Shown here in pieces: positions 47,167 to 55,720 of a stretch of DNA of 64,000 bases (position 1 is its first letter; the number at the start of each line of letters is the position of its first letter). The translations under genes were made by a program, and so were the position numbers. The stretch covers positions 930,001 to 994,000 of the forward strand of contig CBDEVT010000001.1 of NCBI GenBank assembly GCA_965243825.1, read 5' to 3'. This DNA comes from JAJCYX01 sp965243825. GTDB lineage: Bacteria > Chloroflexota > Dehalococcoidia > Lucifugimonadales > Lucifugimonadaceae. The notes under the pieces were generated by a model, which searched no databases, was not told where the DNA came from, and saw only the letters and a list, made by a program, of their open reading frames with translations.

Positions 47167-47203
47167 GCTCCGGTGGTGCTTTTGGCCAAAGGACCACCGG
47201 AGC
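47167..47203 (+). terminator. Terminator hairpin fused to repeat copy 8
   Basis: GCTCCGGTGGT (47167-47177) and ACCACCGGAGC (47193-47203) pair perfectly, with further pairing inside. It follows the 47140 stop by 26 bases. The right arm overlaps the first bases of repeat copy 8 (GGAGC). Confidence 0.75.
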
Positions 47204-47260
47204 TGAGGGGATGATAGGCAGAACTTATCGGGATAGATTCGAATTGATATAACGGCCGGA
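47199..47260 (+). repeat. Structured intergenic repeat, copy 8 (subtype B, fold least clear)
   Basis: GGAGCTGA starts at 47199, GGCAGAAC is at 47217-47224, then the altered linker TTATCGGGAT. Downstream only the short TTCGAA is self-complementary, so the variable hairpin seems lost. Its start is shared with a terminator stem. It lies between the convergent genes 46331 and 47491; 47261-47490 shows no other feature. Confidence 0.65.
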
Positions 47261-47490
47261 TGCGCCTGTTTTCAAGTTATGTGCGGTCGGCGCTGTTTAG
47301 TCCCGATCTGTGTTGTGTTGTCTTGTCCTCTCCAGGCAAACCGTTTCCTTCGTATCACCCTGTCCATCTGGCTGTGTATGGCTCAAGGTCAAAAAACGAG
47401 GTCAATTATCCGAGGAGAGACTTGGGCGCAACAGCCGATGTCCCTGTTCTGCACCCAGCTGACGTAGGCTCCGAGGACCCTGCCGCTGAT

Positions 47491-48213
47491 TCAATCAACT
47501 CTCTCGAACCTGAACCGATGCTTCGCGATCTCTACTTCGAGTTCGGACTCTGACCACCCGGCGGCACGAAATTGTGCAGTACCTTCTGTCGCTGGGTTCA
47601 TGGCAATGTCTGGTACCACCACGATCATGTTTTCATTGTGTGTGTAGGAACCAGCTTCAGAAAAGGTGCCCCGAAACAGCTCCGCGAGATCGCTATCAGC
47701 CGATTCCTTGTTGCAACCCAGAGGGCGTTCATTGCGCGTGAGCAGGTAGGCGTAGTCAGTGTCAGTGAAGATCGCCACACCTTGCCAATCGTCATGTTTC
47801 AGGTCCCACGATCCAGCAAGGCTGGACTTACCCTGAGGACTGATTCGCTCATAACGATAGTCTGCGAGTATCTCCTTCTTAGGCCCCAGAACCTGCTGCG
47901 ACATGAGATCTCCATCGACTCGTGTAGCACGCAGTACGGAGTTCGTCGCGTGTTCCGGGTACAGACCCACAGAGTTTGTGTTGACCTGCAGCACCTCTCC
48001 GTCCTCGACTCGCGTGTCCAGCGTTCCGCCTCCAGCACCACCGATGGTCCTGAACAGCGCTGCGGCTTCGCTGTCTGAGAGTTCATGGTCTACGAAGCCC
48101 GTTCGCCCGAGCATCACCGCTATGAAGCAGTAGCGAGTTCTCTCAACAGTCGGCCTGCCGCGAAGATTGCCTTCGCTAAGCCATCTCCACGCGCCCACCC
48201 ATTCTTCGTTCAT
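47491..48213 (-). CDS. Lipocalin-like cytoplasmic protein of unknown function
   Basis: ATG at 48213 is chosen; upstream codons to 48246 look like extension only. The 240-residue protein has no signal peptide. Two similar halves begin WVGAWRWLSEGNLRG and LAGSWDLKHDDWQGVAIFTDTDYAYLLTRN, as in lipocalin-like domains where a GxW motif starts a small barrel. The duplicated GxW pattern suggests two tandem barrels. It probably binds a small hydrophobic ligand. It lies 45 bases downstream of a SnoaL-like gene on the same strand, and both follow regulator 8, so an operon is possible. Confidence 0.7.
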   Translation of the reverse strand: MNEEWVGAWRWLSEGNLRGRPTVERTRYCFIAVMLGRTGFVDHELSDSEAAALFRTIGGAGGGTLDTRVEDGEVLQVNTNSVGLYPEHATNSVLRATRVDGDLMSQQVLGPKKEILADYRYERISPQGKSSLAGSWDLKHDDWQGVAIFTDTDYAYLLTRNERPLGCNKESADSDLAELFRGTFSEAGSYTHNENMIVVVPDIAMNPATEGTAQFRAAGWSESELEVEIAKHRFRFERVD

Positions 48214-48258
48214 AGTGTGTCCCCTGGTGCGAATCCGACGTTCCAAAGTGTTGATGAA

Positions 48259-48684
48259 TCAGCCTGCGGGAGCTTCGATGTGTCCCAGTTGCACCAGAAT
48301 CCCGAGCATGTCCATATACCCATGGACGATTTCGATCGAGCCATCGGAGTTGAGGTGGTAGGTCTCGCACACGTCAAACTGGAACTGCTTACCGGTCGCC
48401 TCGAATCCAAAGAAGCCACCGTCATTGGTCCCCCTGGCTGTGAACTGCGCGACCACAACGCCGCCGCCATCGAAGTACATGGGATCCGCTATTTGCATGT
48501 CTGTCGCTATGTCGAGATGTCCCCGTAGCCAGTCGGCGAACTCTTCGCGGCCGTTCAGGGGTTGGCCCGATGAATGATCCACGTATGTTGTGCCAGGAGA
48601 GAGGGCGAGCTCGGCAGCCAGTTCGAAATCCCTATCGTTGTATGCCTGGTGTGCGGCCCTTACGGAGTCAATGAAGTTCTCCAT
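48259..48684 (-). CDS. SnoaL-like / NTF2-fold protein
   Basis: The 141-residue protein shows the SnoaL-like pattern: helix FIDSVRAAHQAYNDRDFELAAELA, strand TYVDHSSGQPLNGREEFADWLRGHLDIATDMQI, DGGGVVVAQFTARGTNDG and the C-terminal YHLNSDGSIEIVHGYMDMLGILVQLGHI. That ending is similar to the SnoaL protein at 60956 (LGLLIQLGAIPAPV). Such proteins act as small cyclases, isomerases or hydrolases on hydrophobic substrates. It is transcribed together with the lipocalin-like gene downstream and lies 155 bases after the regulator 8 gene. Confidence 0.85.
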   Translation of the reverse strand: MENFIDSVRAAHQAYNDRDFELAAELALSPGTTYVDHSSGQPLNGREEFADWLRGHLDIATDMQIADPMYFDGGGVVVAQFTARGTNDGGFFGFEATGKQFQFDVCETYHLNSDGSIEIVHGYMDMLGILVQLGHIEAPAG

Positions 48685-48839
48685 GTCGATCCCTTCCTGT
48701 GTCGTGTGACCGTTGCGGTTCTGCAGACAGGATTTAAGGTGGAACGCCAGGCTGCATCAGCCGGTTGGAGTATCTTTTGGAGTACTCGGGACGAGAAGTA
48801 TGAGGCGCGTTTTTTCGTGCGGTGGATGCGGCAACTTGC

Positions 48840-51692
48840 CTAACCGGGGTGGCCGGATTCGAGCACGTGGCGGGCAAGCTCGGTGCGGTTTGCGAGGTCG
48901 AGCTTTCCGAGAATGTTCGATACGTGCTTGCGCGCCGTGTGTGGCGATATCACCAGTTCAGCCGCTATTTCCGGGTTGGAACGCCCCTCGGCCACAAGCT
49001 GCGCAATCTCTACCTCTCGTGCGGTCAGATCGCCTGGTTTCGCCGGTTCATGGCGTCGAGGATCCAGCCGGGTCACCAGCTGGTCGAGCCGTGTTTGCAG
49101 AGGTCGCATCCCTAGCCGTGCGGTGATGTCGCGCGCTTTATGAGCTAGGCGAAGTCGCTCATATGTGGAAATTCCACGCGACTGCGAAGCGTGTTCGAAC
49201 AAGACTGCCGCTAGTTCTGGCTCAAAGCCCGCCTTCTCCAGGAACTGAATGCACTTTTGAAAACGAGCCTCCACTTCTGGCTGATCACCCAGCTCGTGGG
49301 CAATCAACATCTGCAGCCTGAGCAAGCACACGTGCGCGGGTTCTAGAAACGGATAGACTTCGGCCACCTTTCCTAGGGGCTCGAAGACTTCCTGTGCAAG
49401 CCGACTGTCCGATTCGTTTACGGAGGCCAACGCAAGGGCGGCATTTGCCATCGCGAACACGGCGGGCACTGAGGCGTGGACAGACGATAAAACACCCAGG
49501 CCCGATTCCCGCAGTGAGCCAGAGTCAATATGCGCGCCGAAGCCTTTCGAGTTGGCGTGACTCATCGCCACTGAATTGAGGAGGTTGATCGGACCTGGCA
49601 ACGACTTCGAAGCTATCCTGGCAACCGCGGTCTCGTGGGCTTCGCAGCCGTCTTCATTTCCCGTGATTCGCTCCACCATCAGCCCGAAAAGATTCAGACC
49701 GAGATTCCCTGGCGCCAGGGCCAGGCCACGCTTCAGCGTAGCCCGCGCTTCCGTCCAACGACCCGTGAACGCGTATACGGCGGCTTCGTTCCGACACCCG
49801 GTAATCAGTCCTGGCCGATATCGGGCGCGGTGGGATTCCCTACTCATCCGCCGGGCCGCCTCTAATGCGAGTGACGTTTCCCCGATACTGAGTCCGGCTG
49901 AGACGACACAGAACCCTGTGTAGATCTCGACGAACGGGTCTCCAATCTGGACGTTCAGGTCCAATGCCTCACGGTGCTTGACGATGCACTCACCTGGCCG
50001 CGCCTGGTAGAGGTCCACGTGACCGGCCCAGGCAAGGATCCACATCCGCAACAGTTCGTTGTTCGTTTCTTGCGCAATCGACATCGCCTGCGCAAATAGC
50101 GCCTGTGACCTTGCATCGTTACCTCGTATTTCGGCCGCGTGCAACGCGGCGTGAGCAAGCACGCGACTGTCTATCGATGGCTCTACGGGCAACCGTTCCA
50201 GCGCCTTTGTGGTCAGGTCGGGGGATCCTGTCTGGCCTGGACCGACCGGATAGCACGCCACTTGGACTGCTGATCGGATTTCGCCGGCAGAGGCGAACAG
50301 GTCAAATGACTCGGATAGAGCTTCTTTTGCCCCGTCCATCTGCTCTAACCCATGTAGCGCCCGCGCCTCACCGAACTTCATACCTGCAACGCCGACTGGA
50401 TCGTTTCCCGATTCGGCCAGCCGACCAGCGGCGTGGCTGAACAACGCTGCGGCTGTGTTGAAGTCGTACTGGTCGAGCGCCCGTTCCCCTAGAACAGTCG
50501 TCCAGCGCGCCAGATTGTCTGGCTCGATGAGTGAGCCCGCCCGTAACAGATGGTGTATGAGTCGGCCGTGATCGGAAGACGAATTTTTTTCCTCTGCAAG
50601 CGCCACAAATATCTTGGCGTGAATGCTCGCTCGATCCGCGTGTGTCAGACCAAGCGCTACGGCATCTCTGATTAGATGCGAGGCAAAGGCGCAACGTCGG
50701 TTAACTACCCGCCACGTGATCAAGTGTTCCCTCACGCCGCTTTCCAGCGCATCCAGCAAGTCCTCACGATCAGTGCTCCGGATAGAACGGAGGGCCTCAT
50801 CAACGCTGAATTCCGACCCAATCACAGCGCACGCGCGCAGGACGCGGGTCGTCAGCGAGCCCAGGCCATCCAGTCTCCTATTGATTATCTGGACGATCGA
50901 CTCTGGCACGGATTGAGCGTTTTCTTGCCGATCTGGCTGAATATGCTTCGTCAGCTCTTTGACGAAGAGTGGGTTGCCGTCGGCCCGGGCTTGAATCTCA
51001 AGCGCATCAGTACTCGTCAGGCTGTTGCCTCGAGATTGAAAAACCAATTCCGTAACTGAATCCTCGTCCAGACCCGAGAGATGGATGCTTGAGAAAGATG
51101 CCTCGTGCCTTGATCGTTCCATCCAGGCAATTCCTGGATCGCGAACGGCACAAACGAGCAGTATTCGAGGTACCTGACCTGCAGTCGCTAGGAACTCCGT
51201 CAGTTGCTTGGTAACGGCGTCCGACCACTGGAAATCATCGATAACTAGCAGTACTCCGCTTTTCTCTGCGGTCCTATGAAGGAATGCCCCGAACGATTCG
51301 AAGAACCTGAATCGGCCCTGATTTGTCAGACCCAGGCTGTGATCCGCAGCGACGTTTGGGAACTTTTCAGCAATCTGTGGAATGGGCCCGACCATGTCCA
51401 CGATTCCAGGACCGAGCTGATTCTCCAGATCGCCTGGATCAACTTTGGCGATGTATTCACGTAGCGCCGAGCGAATGGGCCATAATGGCGAAGTGCTCGC
51501 GCCGTCGAATCCACGGCCAGCCAACACGGTAAGACCGGTCTCACTGGCCATGTCTGCGAGTGCGTCAAGCAACGCCGATTTGCCAATCCCGGCCTCACCT
51601 GAAATGAGAACGCACCTGCTTTCTCCAGCAACGCATTCCTCCATGCGTTTCTGTAGGTGTTGCAGCTGTTTGTCGCGACCAACAATTCCCAA
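48840..51692 (-). CDS. STAND-type AAA ATPase-TPR-LuxR regulator 8 (no N-terminal HTH)
   Basis: The 950-residue protein uses a TTG start at 51692; an in-frame stop lies close upstream. It begins almost at once with the ATPase (Walker A GEAGIGKS at 32-39, Walker-B-like LLVIDDFQWSDAV). A long TPR-like region and a C-terminal LuxR domain (LTAREVEIAQLVAEGRSNPE to NRTELARHVLESGHPG) follow. It lacks an N-terminal winged helix, and I see no strong palindrome at its start. Unlike the other regulators its downstream partners are cytoplasmic SnoaL-like and lipocalin-like genes rather than an exported protein. Confidence 0.9.
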   Translation of the reverse strand: MGIVGRDKQLQHLQKRMEECVAGESRCVLISGEAGIGKSALLDALADMASETGLTVLAGRGFDGASTSPLWPIRSALREYIAKVDPGDLENQLGPGIVDMVGPIPQIAEKFPNVAADHSLGLTNQGRFRFFESFGAFLHRTAEKSGVLLVIDDFQWSDAVTKQLTEFLATAGQVPRILLVCAVRDPGIAWMERSRHEASFSSIHLSGLDEDSVTELVFQSRGNSLTSTDALEIQARADGNPLFVKELTKHIQPDRQENAQSVPESIVQIINRRLDGLGSLTTRVLRACAVIGSEFSVDEALRSIRSTDREDLLDALESGVREHLITWRVVNRRCAFASHLIRDAVALGLTHADRASIHAKIFVALAEEKNSSSDHGRLIHHLLRAGSLIEPDNLARWTTVLGERALDQYDFNTAAALFSHAAGRLAESGNDPVGVAGMKFGEARALHGLEQMDGAKEALSESFDLFASAGEIRSAVQVACYPVGPGQTGSPDLTTKALERLPVEPSIDSRVLAHAALHAAEIRGNDARSQALFAQAMSIAQETNNELLRMWILAWAGHVDLYQARPGECIVKHREALDLNVQIGDPFVEIYTGFCVVSAGLSIGETSLALEAARRMSRESHRARYRPGLITGCRNEAAVYAFTGRWTEARATLKRGLALAPGNLGLNLFGLMVERITGNEDGCEAHETAVARIASKSLPGPINLLNSVAMSHANSKGFGAHIDSGSLRESGLGVLSSVHASVPAVFAMANAALALASVNESDSRLAQEVFEPLGKVAEVYPFLEPAHVCLLRLQMLIAHELGDQPEVEARFQKCIQFLEKAGFEPELAAVLFEHASQSRGISTYERLRLAHKARDITARLGMRPLQTRLDQLVTRLDPRRHEPAKPGDLTAREVEIAQLVAEGRSNPEIAAELVISPHTARKHVSNILGKLDLANRTELARHVLESGHPG

Positions 51693-51865
51693 GGACGACC
51701 ATCCGTTAGATCAATGTCGTTCCAATAGCCGAGCCAATTATGGAGTATCTGGACGATGACATCGCAAGGATGATCCTCGAGCTGCGGTGGTCCACCCGTC
51801 TATGAGTCAGGCGCATCGGCCCATTGGTGAACCCGATCCGCCACTTGTTCTGCTCAGGTAAAGGA

Positions 51866-51895
51866 TGGGCCAACCAAGATTCGAACCCTCGTTCT
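51866..51895 (-). other. tRNA 3'-end-like fragment
   Basis: On the - strand this reads GAGGGTTCGAATC and then TTGGTTGGCCCA, which resembles a T-arm and 3' acceptor strand. No matching 5' acceptor or D-arm is found within the next 90 bases, so it is only a fragment. Such 3' ends are often left by integrated elements that target tRNA genes. Confidence 0.4.
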
Positions 51896-51985
51896 CAGAT
51901 ATGCTGGAGCAAACGAAGAGTTGATTTCAGAAGTCGGCTAGTCGGCGACAGCATATCGATGTTGCTCTACACGTAGTGCGATCCT

Positions 51986-52064
51986 GGCCCGTAGTTCAGT
52001 GGGTAGAGCATCCGGCTCATAACCGATCGGCCGCAGGTTCGAATGCGCCGCCTACTCCCGGCCA
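51986..52064 (+). tRNA. Degenerate tRNA-Met(CAU)-like sequence
   Basis: GGCCCGTAGTTCAGTGGGTA then GAGC fits acceptor and D-arm, CCGGCTCATAACCGATC fits an anticodon arm with CAT at 52018-52020, and GCAGGTTCGAAT fits a T-loop. The T-stem and acceptor 3' strand are replaced by unrelated bases (GCGCCGCCTACTCCCGGCCA), so folding into a complete tRNA is unlikely. It is probably a disrupted tRNA gene. The surrounding 51693-52310 contains no supported protein gene. Confidence 0.45.
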
Positions 52065-52310
52065 AGCGAAAGCGACGAGTCTCTGCCGTTGTGAGCGAAG
52101 CGGAACAGCGGATAGAGGGGAGCTGGAGCGCAGTGGCGGCGCAGAGCTAGGTCACCCTTTCGAGCAGCGCCTTGGCATTCCACCTGTCATCCTCATGATT
52201 CTTTGGCTCCTGCGTCGCATAATCAGCAGCCACATGACAGAGAACATTGGCCGCATCCAGTCGGACGGGCTTCGATGTCAGCGATTTGCGGTTCTCGTCA
52301 GGCTCTAAAT

Positions 52311-52601
52311 CTAGTCTCCCGCTGTGCGGTGCAAGAGTTTGCCGAACTCCTCGATCGTGGCGACTGGTTCCACGGTCGGATACGAACCGGTAGACATCCA
52401 CGTCTGGTGGAGCGGTTCAAAGAATGCGTCTTCGTTCGGAGCGTCCAAGACGAACAAGAAGTACCGTCGGGTCAAACTGAAATACATGGCCTCCGGTTTG
52501 GCCGCTTGCCAGGCGCCTAACAGTTCCTGCATCGCCTCCGGGTTCCCCTCCAGGTAGCTGCCCTTGTCTGGCGGCACTTCTCCGTGAATTACATACTTCA
52601 T
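52311..52601 (-). CDS. Small dimeric alpha-beta barrel-like protein (DUF3303-like)
   Basis: ATG at 52601 is chosen because GGAGG precedes it by four bases; the extension to 52613 adds only four residues. The 96-residue protein has the beta-alpha-beta pattern MKYVIHGEV, SYLEGNPEAMQELLGAWQAAKPEAMYFSLTRRYFLFVLDAPNEDAFFEPLHQ, ending in VEPVATIEEFGKLL. This resembles DUF3303 or YciI-like ferredoxin-fold proteins. No ligand or catalytic residues can be named. It lies upstream of a membrane protein gene on the same island-like stretch. Confidence 0.65.
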   Translation of the reverse strand: MKYVIHGEVPPDKGSYLEGNPEAMQELLGAWQAAKPEAMYFSLTRRYFLFVLDAPNEDAFFEPLHQTWMSTGSYPTVEPVATIEEFGKLLHRTAGD

Positions 52602-52712
52602 CGGTTCCTCCAATCTTGATCTTTTGGCGGAATGATAGCGCAGGCCTCGCCTTCATATGCGCCGATAATCGTCACCTTAGCGGTTTTCGGCGACCGCCCA
52701 ATTTCCGAAAAG

Positions 52713-53339
52713 CTATGTTCTGCGACTTGGACGCAACCAGATCCCTAAACCCAGCCAGATTAGAGCGAAAGGAAACAGTGTCGCTATCGCTAGCCCGGTG
52801 ACAGTGAGTAGTGAAACGAACCAGGCCGCTACCAACATGGCTCTGTTCAATCCAAGCTGCTGCCTTGCGAGCCGGACGACGAGAATCGTCATCAATCCGG
52901 CCACCAATAGGGTGAATACCAGGACAACCGTCCCGGCCTGAGCTATGCCTGCGGCAGCGTTAGGTTCGATACCTGGGTCATCTGTAGTTTCACCCAGGGT
53001 CTTCATCAAGGCCGGTGCCGATACCAAGCTTGCAGAAACAAGCAATCCGGCTGATGAGAGCGCAGACAAACCGGCAACGACATCGGCAGACAGCGCTTGG
53101 ACGGTGGCATGCAGTTGCCTCCGATAAGCCAAGCCAAAGACGAGGAGCGCCACGGCTGAAACTAGGAGAGCTAGCGCACCTACGATGTGTCCGATTCTGG
53201 TCGCAGTATCGTCGAACTGTTCTGTAAATGCGGCGGTTGAATCCGCAGAAGAACCGAGTAGGTCGCCTAGCAGGACCAATGCGACAAGCAAGCCACCGCC
53301 GAATGTTGCACCTGCGATTCTTGCGCTAGTCAAGTTCAT
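52713..53339 (-). CDS. Polytopic membrane protein of unknown function
   Basis: ATG at 53339 is preferred because the longer frame to 53435 would overlap the upstream SnoaL-like gene; the true start is uncertain. About five to six hydrophobic segments are visible (IAGATFGGGLLVALVLLGDLL, IGHIVGALALLVSAVALLVFGLAY, VVAGLSALSSAGLLVSASLVSA, GTVVLVFTLLVAGLMTILVV, AMLVAAWFVSLLTVTGLAIATLFPFALIWLGLGIW). The C-terminus LRPSRRT is basic and probably cytoplasmic. It resembles DUF4386-type membrane proteins only in general layout. It may be co-transcribed with the SnoaL-like gene at 53399. Confidence 0.65.
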   Translation of the reverse strand: MNLTSARIAGATFGGGLLVALVLLGDLLGSSADSTAAFTEQFDDTATRIGHIVGALALLVSAVALLVFGLAYRRQLHATVQALSADVVAGLSALSSAGLLVSASLVSAPALMKTLGETTDDPGIEPNAAAGIAQAGTVVLVFTLLVAGLMTILVVRLARQQLGLNRAMLVAAWFVSLLTVTGLAIATLFPFALIWLGLGIWLRPSRRT

Positions 53340-53398
53340 CGGTCTCGAGTCCGGGTGAGTGACCGTTTTCGTGGCAATTTGTCCCCTTGGCGGATCGG

Positions 53399-53797
53399 CT
53401 AAAGCAGATTCCAGCTGTAACGTTTGATCAGCCAACGGTCGTCGGGTTGGCGCTCAAGCAGAAAGCTCTTGAATGCGGTCAGATGCTTGGTCTCAGTGCC
53501 GGAGTGAGCGGTTAAATCGGCCTCGACTTTGACGGTTCCAAACACCCAGCGATCGGACAGTTCAAGGGCATCTAGCGTCTCCATCGCAATGTCGAACTTC
53601 CACTCCCGGTAGTCAGCGCCTTCACTAGAGCCGATAGCGTCCGGCCCGATCTCCAGGCCAAGACCTGGTGGAATCCTGATTGCGTCGTCAGTGAATAGAA
53701 GCTTGTAGGCCTCGGCATCTCCAGCATTTACAGCCGCTGCATAGCTCTCGGTCAGCCAGGACGCTGCTTCCCTTGCATGATCGCTGGTGGTCGTCAC
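53399..53797 (-). CDS. SnoaL/DUF4440-like NTF2-fold protein
   Basis: The 132-residue protein starts with a helix AREAASWLTESYAAAVNAGDAEAYKLLFTDDAIRIPPG, typical of the DUF4440/SnoaL group, and ends LTAFKSFLLERQPDDRWLIKRYSWNLL, the usual last strands. Such proteins bind or convert small hydrophobic molecules, and some regulate other proteins. The isoprenylcysteine-methyltransferase-like gene lies 31 bases upstream on the same strand, so the cluster 54314-52713 may be one operon. The substrate is unknown. Confidence 0.82.
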   Translation of the reverse strand: MTTTSDHAREAASWLTESYAAAVNAGDAEAYKLLFTDDAIRIPPGLGLEIGPDAIGSSEGADYREWKFDIAMETLDALELSDRWVFGTVKVEADLTAHSGTETKHLTAFKSFLLERQPDDRWLIKRYSWNLL

Positions 53798-53828
53798 CGA
53801 ACCCTCCTTTGTCGACAGGATTCCGCTG

Positions 53829-54314
53829 CTAGAGCCAGCGCCTTACTCTGCCCCGGTTGGCCCTGTATTCGTCTCCAAACCGTTGCTCCAGATAGGCCTC
53901 TTCCCGCCGGATAACTCCGTAGTGGAGGTACAGGTAAAGAGCTGGCAGCACGAACAGTGACCAGGCCGAGTTGAGAGTCAGCATTGCCCCAGTCACGATC
54001 ACGATCATCCCGACATACATGGGGTTTCGTGAGTAACGGAACAACCCGTCCTGGACAATCTGCGACGTCGGCTTCGAGAATCGGTCGTCTGTTCCCAGCC
54101 TGTGGAACTTGACGTTCGCCAACATCCCGAACACGAATCCACCGACTATGAGTGGTACTCCGACTACGAACTGGACCCACCCTTCCGGGAAGATGCGGGC
54201 GTTGGCAGCAAAGTAAATCCCTACACCGATGCCAATGAGCGCAAAGCCCACTAACGGCGGTTTGATGCCAAGTAACGGCCGAACGGCCTCGACTGGACGA
54301 CTGCTTTCCGTCAT
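53829..54314 (-). CDS. Isoprenylcysteine carboxyl methyltransferase-like membrane protein (ICMT/PEMT family)
   Basis: The 161-residue protein has about four membrane segments and the family signature: LFRYSRNPMYVGMIVIVTG (RxPxYxG) and REEAYLEQRFGDEYRANRGRVRRWL (EExxLxxxFGxEYxxYxxxVxRW). The family methylates lipids, isoprenoid acids or other small acceptors with S-adenosylmethionine at the membrane. The substrate here is unknown. It is divergent from the DUF427 gene at 54410 and begins a run of - strand small genes. Confidence 0.85.
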   Translation of the reverse strand: MTESSRPVEAVRPLLGIKPPLVGFALIGIGVGIYFAANARIFPEGWVQFVVGVPLIVGGFVFGMLANVKFHRLGTDDRFSKPTSQIVQDGLFRYSRNPMYVGMIVIVTGAMLTLNSAWSLFVLPALYLYLHYGVIRREEAYLEQRFGDEYRANRGRVRRWL

Positions 54315-54409
54315 GAATGCCTCCGAATATGCGCCTTATCGGATCTGGGGCATCTTACCATCGTGAATATTCGGGAGCTGAAGCGCGGTGGCGGCGCAGG
54401 CTCCGTACC

Positions 54410-55255
54410 ATGAACACGATGCGCAACCTCACAACAATCGAACGTCTGCCCTGGGCAACCGAACCACGATGGATGCCCTGTCCGAAACGAGTCCACACAG
54501 TCGTTCAAGGCCAAGTGATTGCCGACAGTTCATCGGCGTACCTTTACAGAGACCTATTGCCCATCGTCTTCTTCCCTGCTTCCGATGTCCGGGTCGATCT
54601 CTTGAAACTGAACTCCAGCATCGACTCGATTCTAGGGAAGTGCGAGCTCTATGACGTTGAACTCGATAGCAACGTCCCACTTGCAGCCTGGAAGTTCACT
54701 GATGCAAGAGCCGATGTTGACTTCTTGAACGAGCATTTTGCCTTCAAGTGGCAGGCGATGGATGCATGGTTTGAGGAGGGTCACGAGATCCACGAGCACA
54801 TACGTGACCCCTTTAGTCGAATCGACACAGTGAGCACCGACTCGCTAGTGGAGGTCATGCTTGCTGGCGTTCAAGTAGCTAGATCGACGAACGCAACGTT
54901 GCTTCTTGAACCAGGACTGCCGGTTCGTTTCTACCTACCACCTGAGGACGTTCGAACAGATCTGATCCACCCGACTGAAATTGAGACGGCGTGTCCTTAC
55001 AAGGGCACAGCAAAGTACTTCACGGTGAAGGTCGCCGGTTCGGAGCATAAAGACATTGCTTGGACGTATCAGCGCCCGCTAAGAGATGCTTCAGAGGTCG
55101 CTGGATTAATCTGTTTCTTCAACGAGAGAGTCGATGCGATCACCGTCGACGGAGCCAATGTTTTCAAGCCGGTGAATGAGTTCACCGATAAGGGAGACGC
55201 CAAGGACGCTATTCCGGTCCCGATGACTCCTTGGAGTCCACCGAAACCGCTGTAG
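54410..55255 (+). CDS. Protein with two DUF427 domains
   Basis: ATG at 54410 is chosen; the frame is open to 54317 but those residues are not conserved-looking. The 281-residue protein contains two DUF427 modules. The first is GQVIADSSSAYLYRDLLPIVFFPASDVRVDLL, with a degenerate second half. The second is complete: GVQVARSTNATLLLEPGLPVRFYLPPEDVRTDLI, then CPYKGTAKYFTVKV and the last strands AGLICFFNERVDAITVDG. DUF427 is a small barrel-like domain of unknown biochemical role. It is divergent from the ICMT-like gene and alone on its strand. Confidence 0.85.
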   Translation: MNTMRNLTTIERLPWATEPRWMPCPKRVHTVVQGQVIADSSSAYLYRDLLPIVFFPASDVRVDLLKLNSSIDSILGKCELYDVELDSNVPLAAWKFTDARADVDFLNEHFAFKWQAMDAWFEEGHEIHEHIRDPFSRIDTVSTDSLVEVMLAGVQVARSTNATLLLEPGLPVRFYLPPEDVRTDLIHPTEIETACPYKGTAKYFTVKVAGSEHKDIAWTYQRPLRDASEVAGLICFFNERVDAITVDGANVFKPVNEFTDKGDAKDAIPVPMTPWSPPKPL

Positions 55256-55284
55256 TTCACCGTTTTGGAGTCGAAGACTCGAGA

Positions 55285-55596
55285 CTACGCGGCTGCCTCA
55301 ATCGCCCTCTCGACCCAATCTCGCTCAGGGACCCCTTTGAAACCCTTGCTCGTCAGATATACCCTGCATCTTGGGGTGTAGTCACCGCTGTCCTCATAGG
55401 TTGGGTCAACATCAACCCCATCGATTCGTATCGTCGGAGAACCGGGAAACCGCACCTTCTCGCCAACTTTTAGATTGGGCACTTCGACGGACTCGATGTT
55501 GGCTTCAATGCCCTTTTCGCTCAATATTTTGTCCAGCAGCTCTCGTGCTGTCTCATTATTCGGGCAATCCTCGAACCATAGTAGTTGGATTTGCAT
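55285..55596 (-). CDS. Thioredoxin-fold protein (alkylmercury-lyase-associated type)
   Basis: The 103-residue protein begins MQIQLLWFEDCPNNETARELLDKILSEKGI, a CxxN motif in a thioredoxin-like fold. It then has EKVRFPGSPTIRIDGVDVDP, the cis-proline segment of that fold, and a CRVYL near the C-terminus. The arrangement is common in small proteins found near metal or redox genes. Only one cysteine is in the CxxC position, so classical disulfide reductase activity is doubtful. It is convergent with the DUF427 gene and lies in the island-like region. Confidence 0.75.
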   Translation of the reverse strand: MQIQLLWFEDCPNNETARELLDKILSEKGIEANIESVEVPNLKVGEKVRFPGSPTIRIDGVDVDPTYEDSGDYTPRCRVYLTSKGFKGVPERDWVERAIEAAA

Positions 55597-55625
55597 GACT
55601 CTATGCTCAGATGCGTGTAGTTCGT

Positions 55626-55685
55626 CAGGCGGTCTGCGGGACTGTATCTCACGTGCGCAGCCTGAGCCAGTTCAGGAGCGACCAC
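55626..55685 (-). pseudogene. Remnant of a second tyrosine recombinase C-terminus
   Basis: Read on the - strand, this short stretch encodes APELAQAAHVRYSPADRL, almost identical to the last residues of the recombinase at 56510 (ASELAQRAHVRYSPADRL). No catalytic part precedes it. It shares GTATCTCACGTGCGC (55644-55658) and CTGAGCCAGTTC (55662-55673) with 56531-56545 and 56549-56560 in direct orientation, flanking the phosphatase gene. Confidence 0.7.
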
Positions 55686-55720
55686 TGAGCGTGCCGGCAT
55701 GACTTCATCAAACGCCGTGG

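Noticed and set aside
47260..47553. A + strand open frame of 97 codons as a gene
   Set aside because: It overlaps the - strand lipocalin-like gene, has no ribosome-binding site or domain, and part of it is antisense to conserved sequence.
3784..51692. The STAND regulators as anti-phage defence (Avs-like) proteins
   Set aside because: All end in a LuxR DNA-binding domain and lack effector domains such as nucleases, and no defence genes surround them, so transcription control is the better reading.
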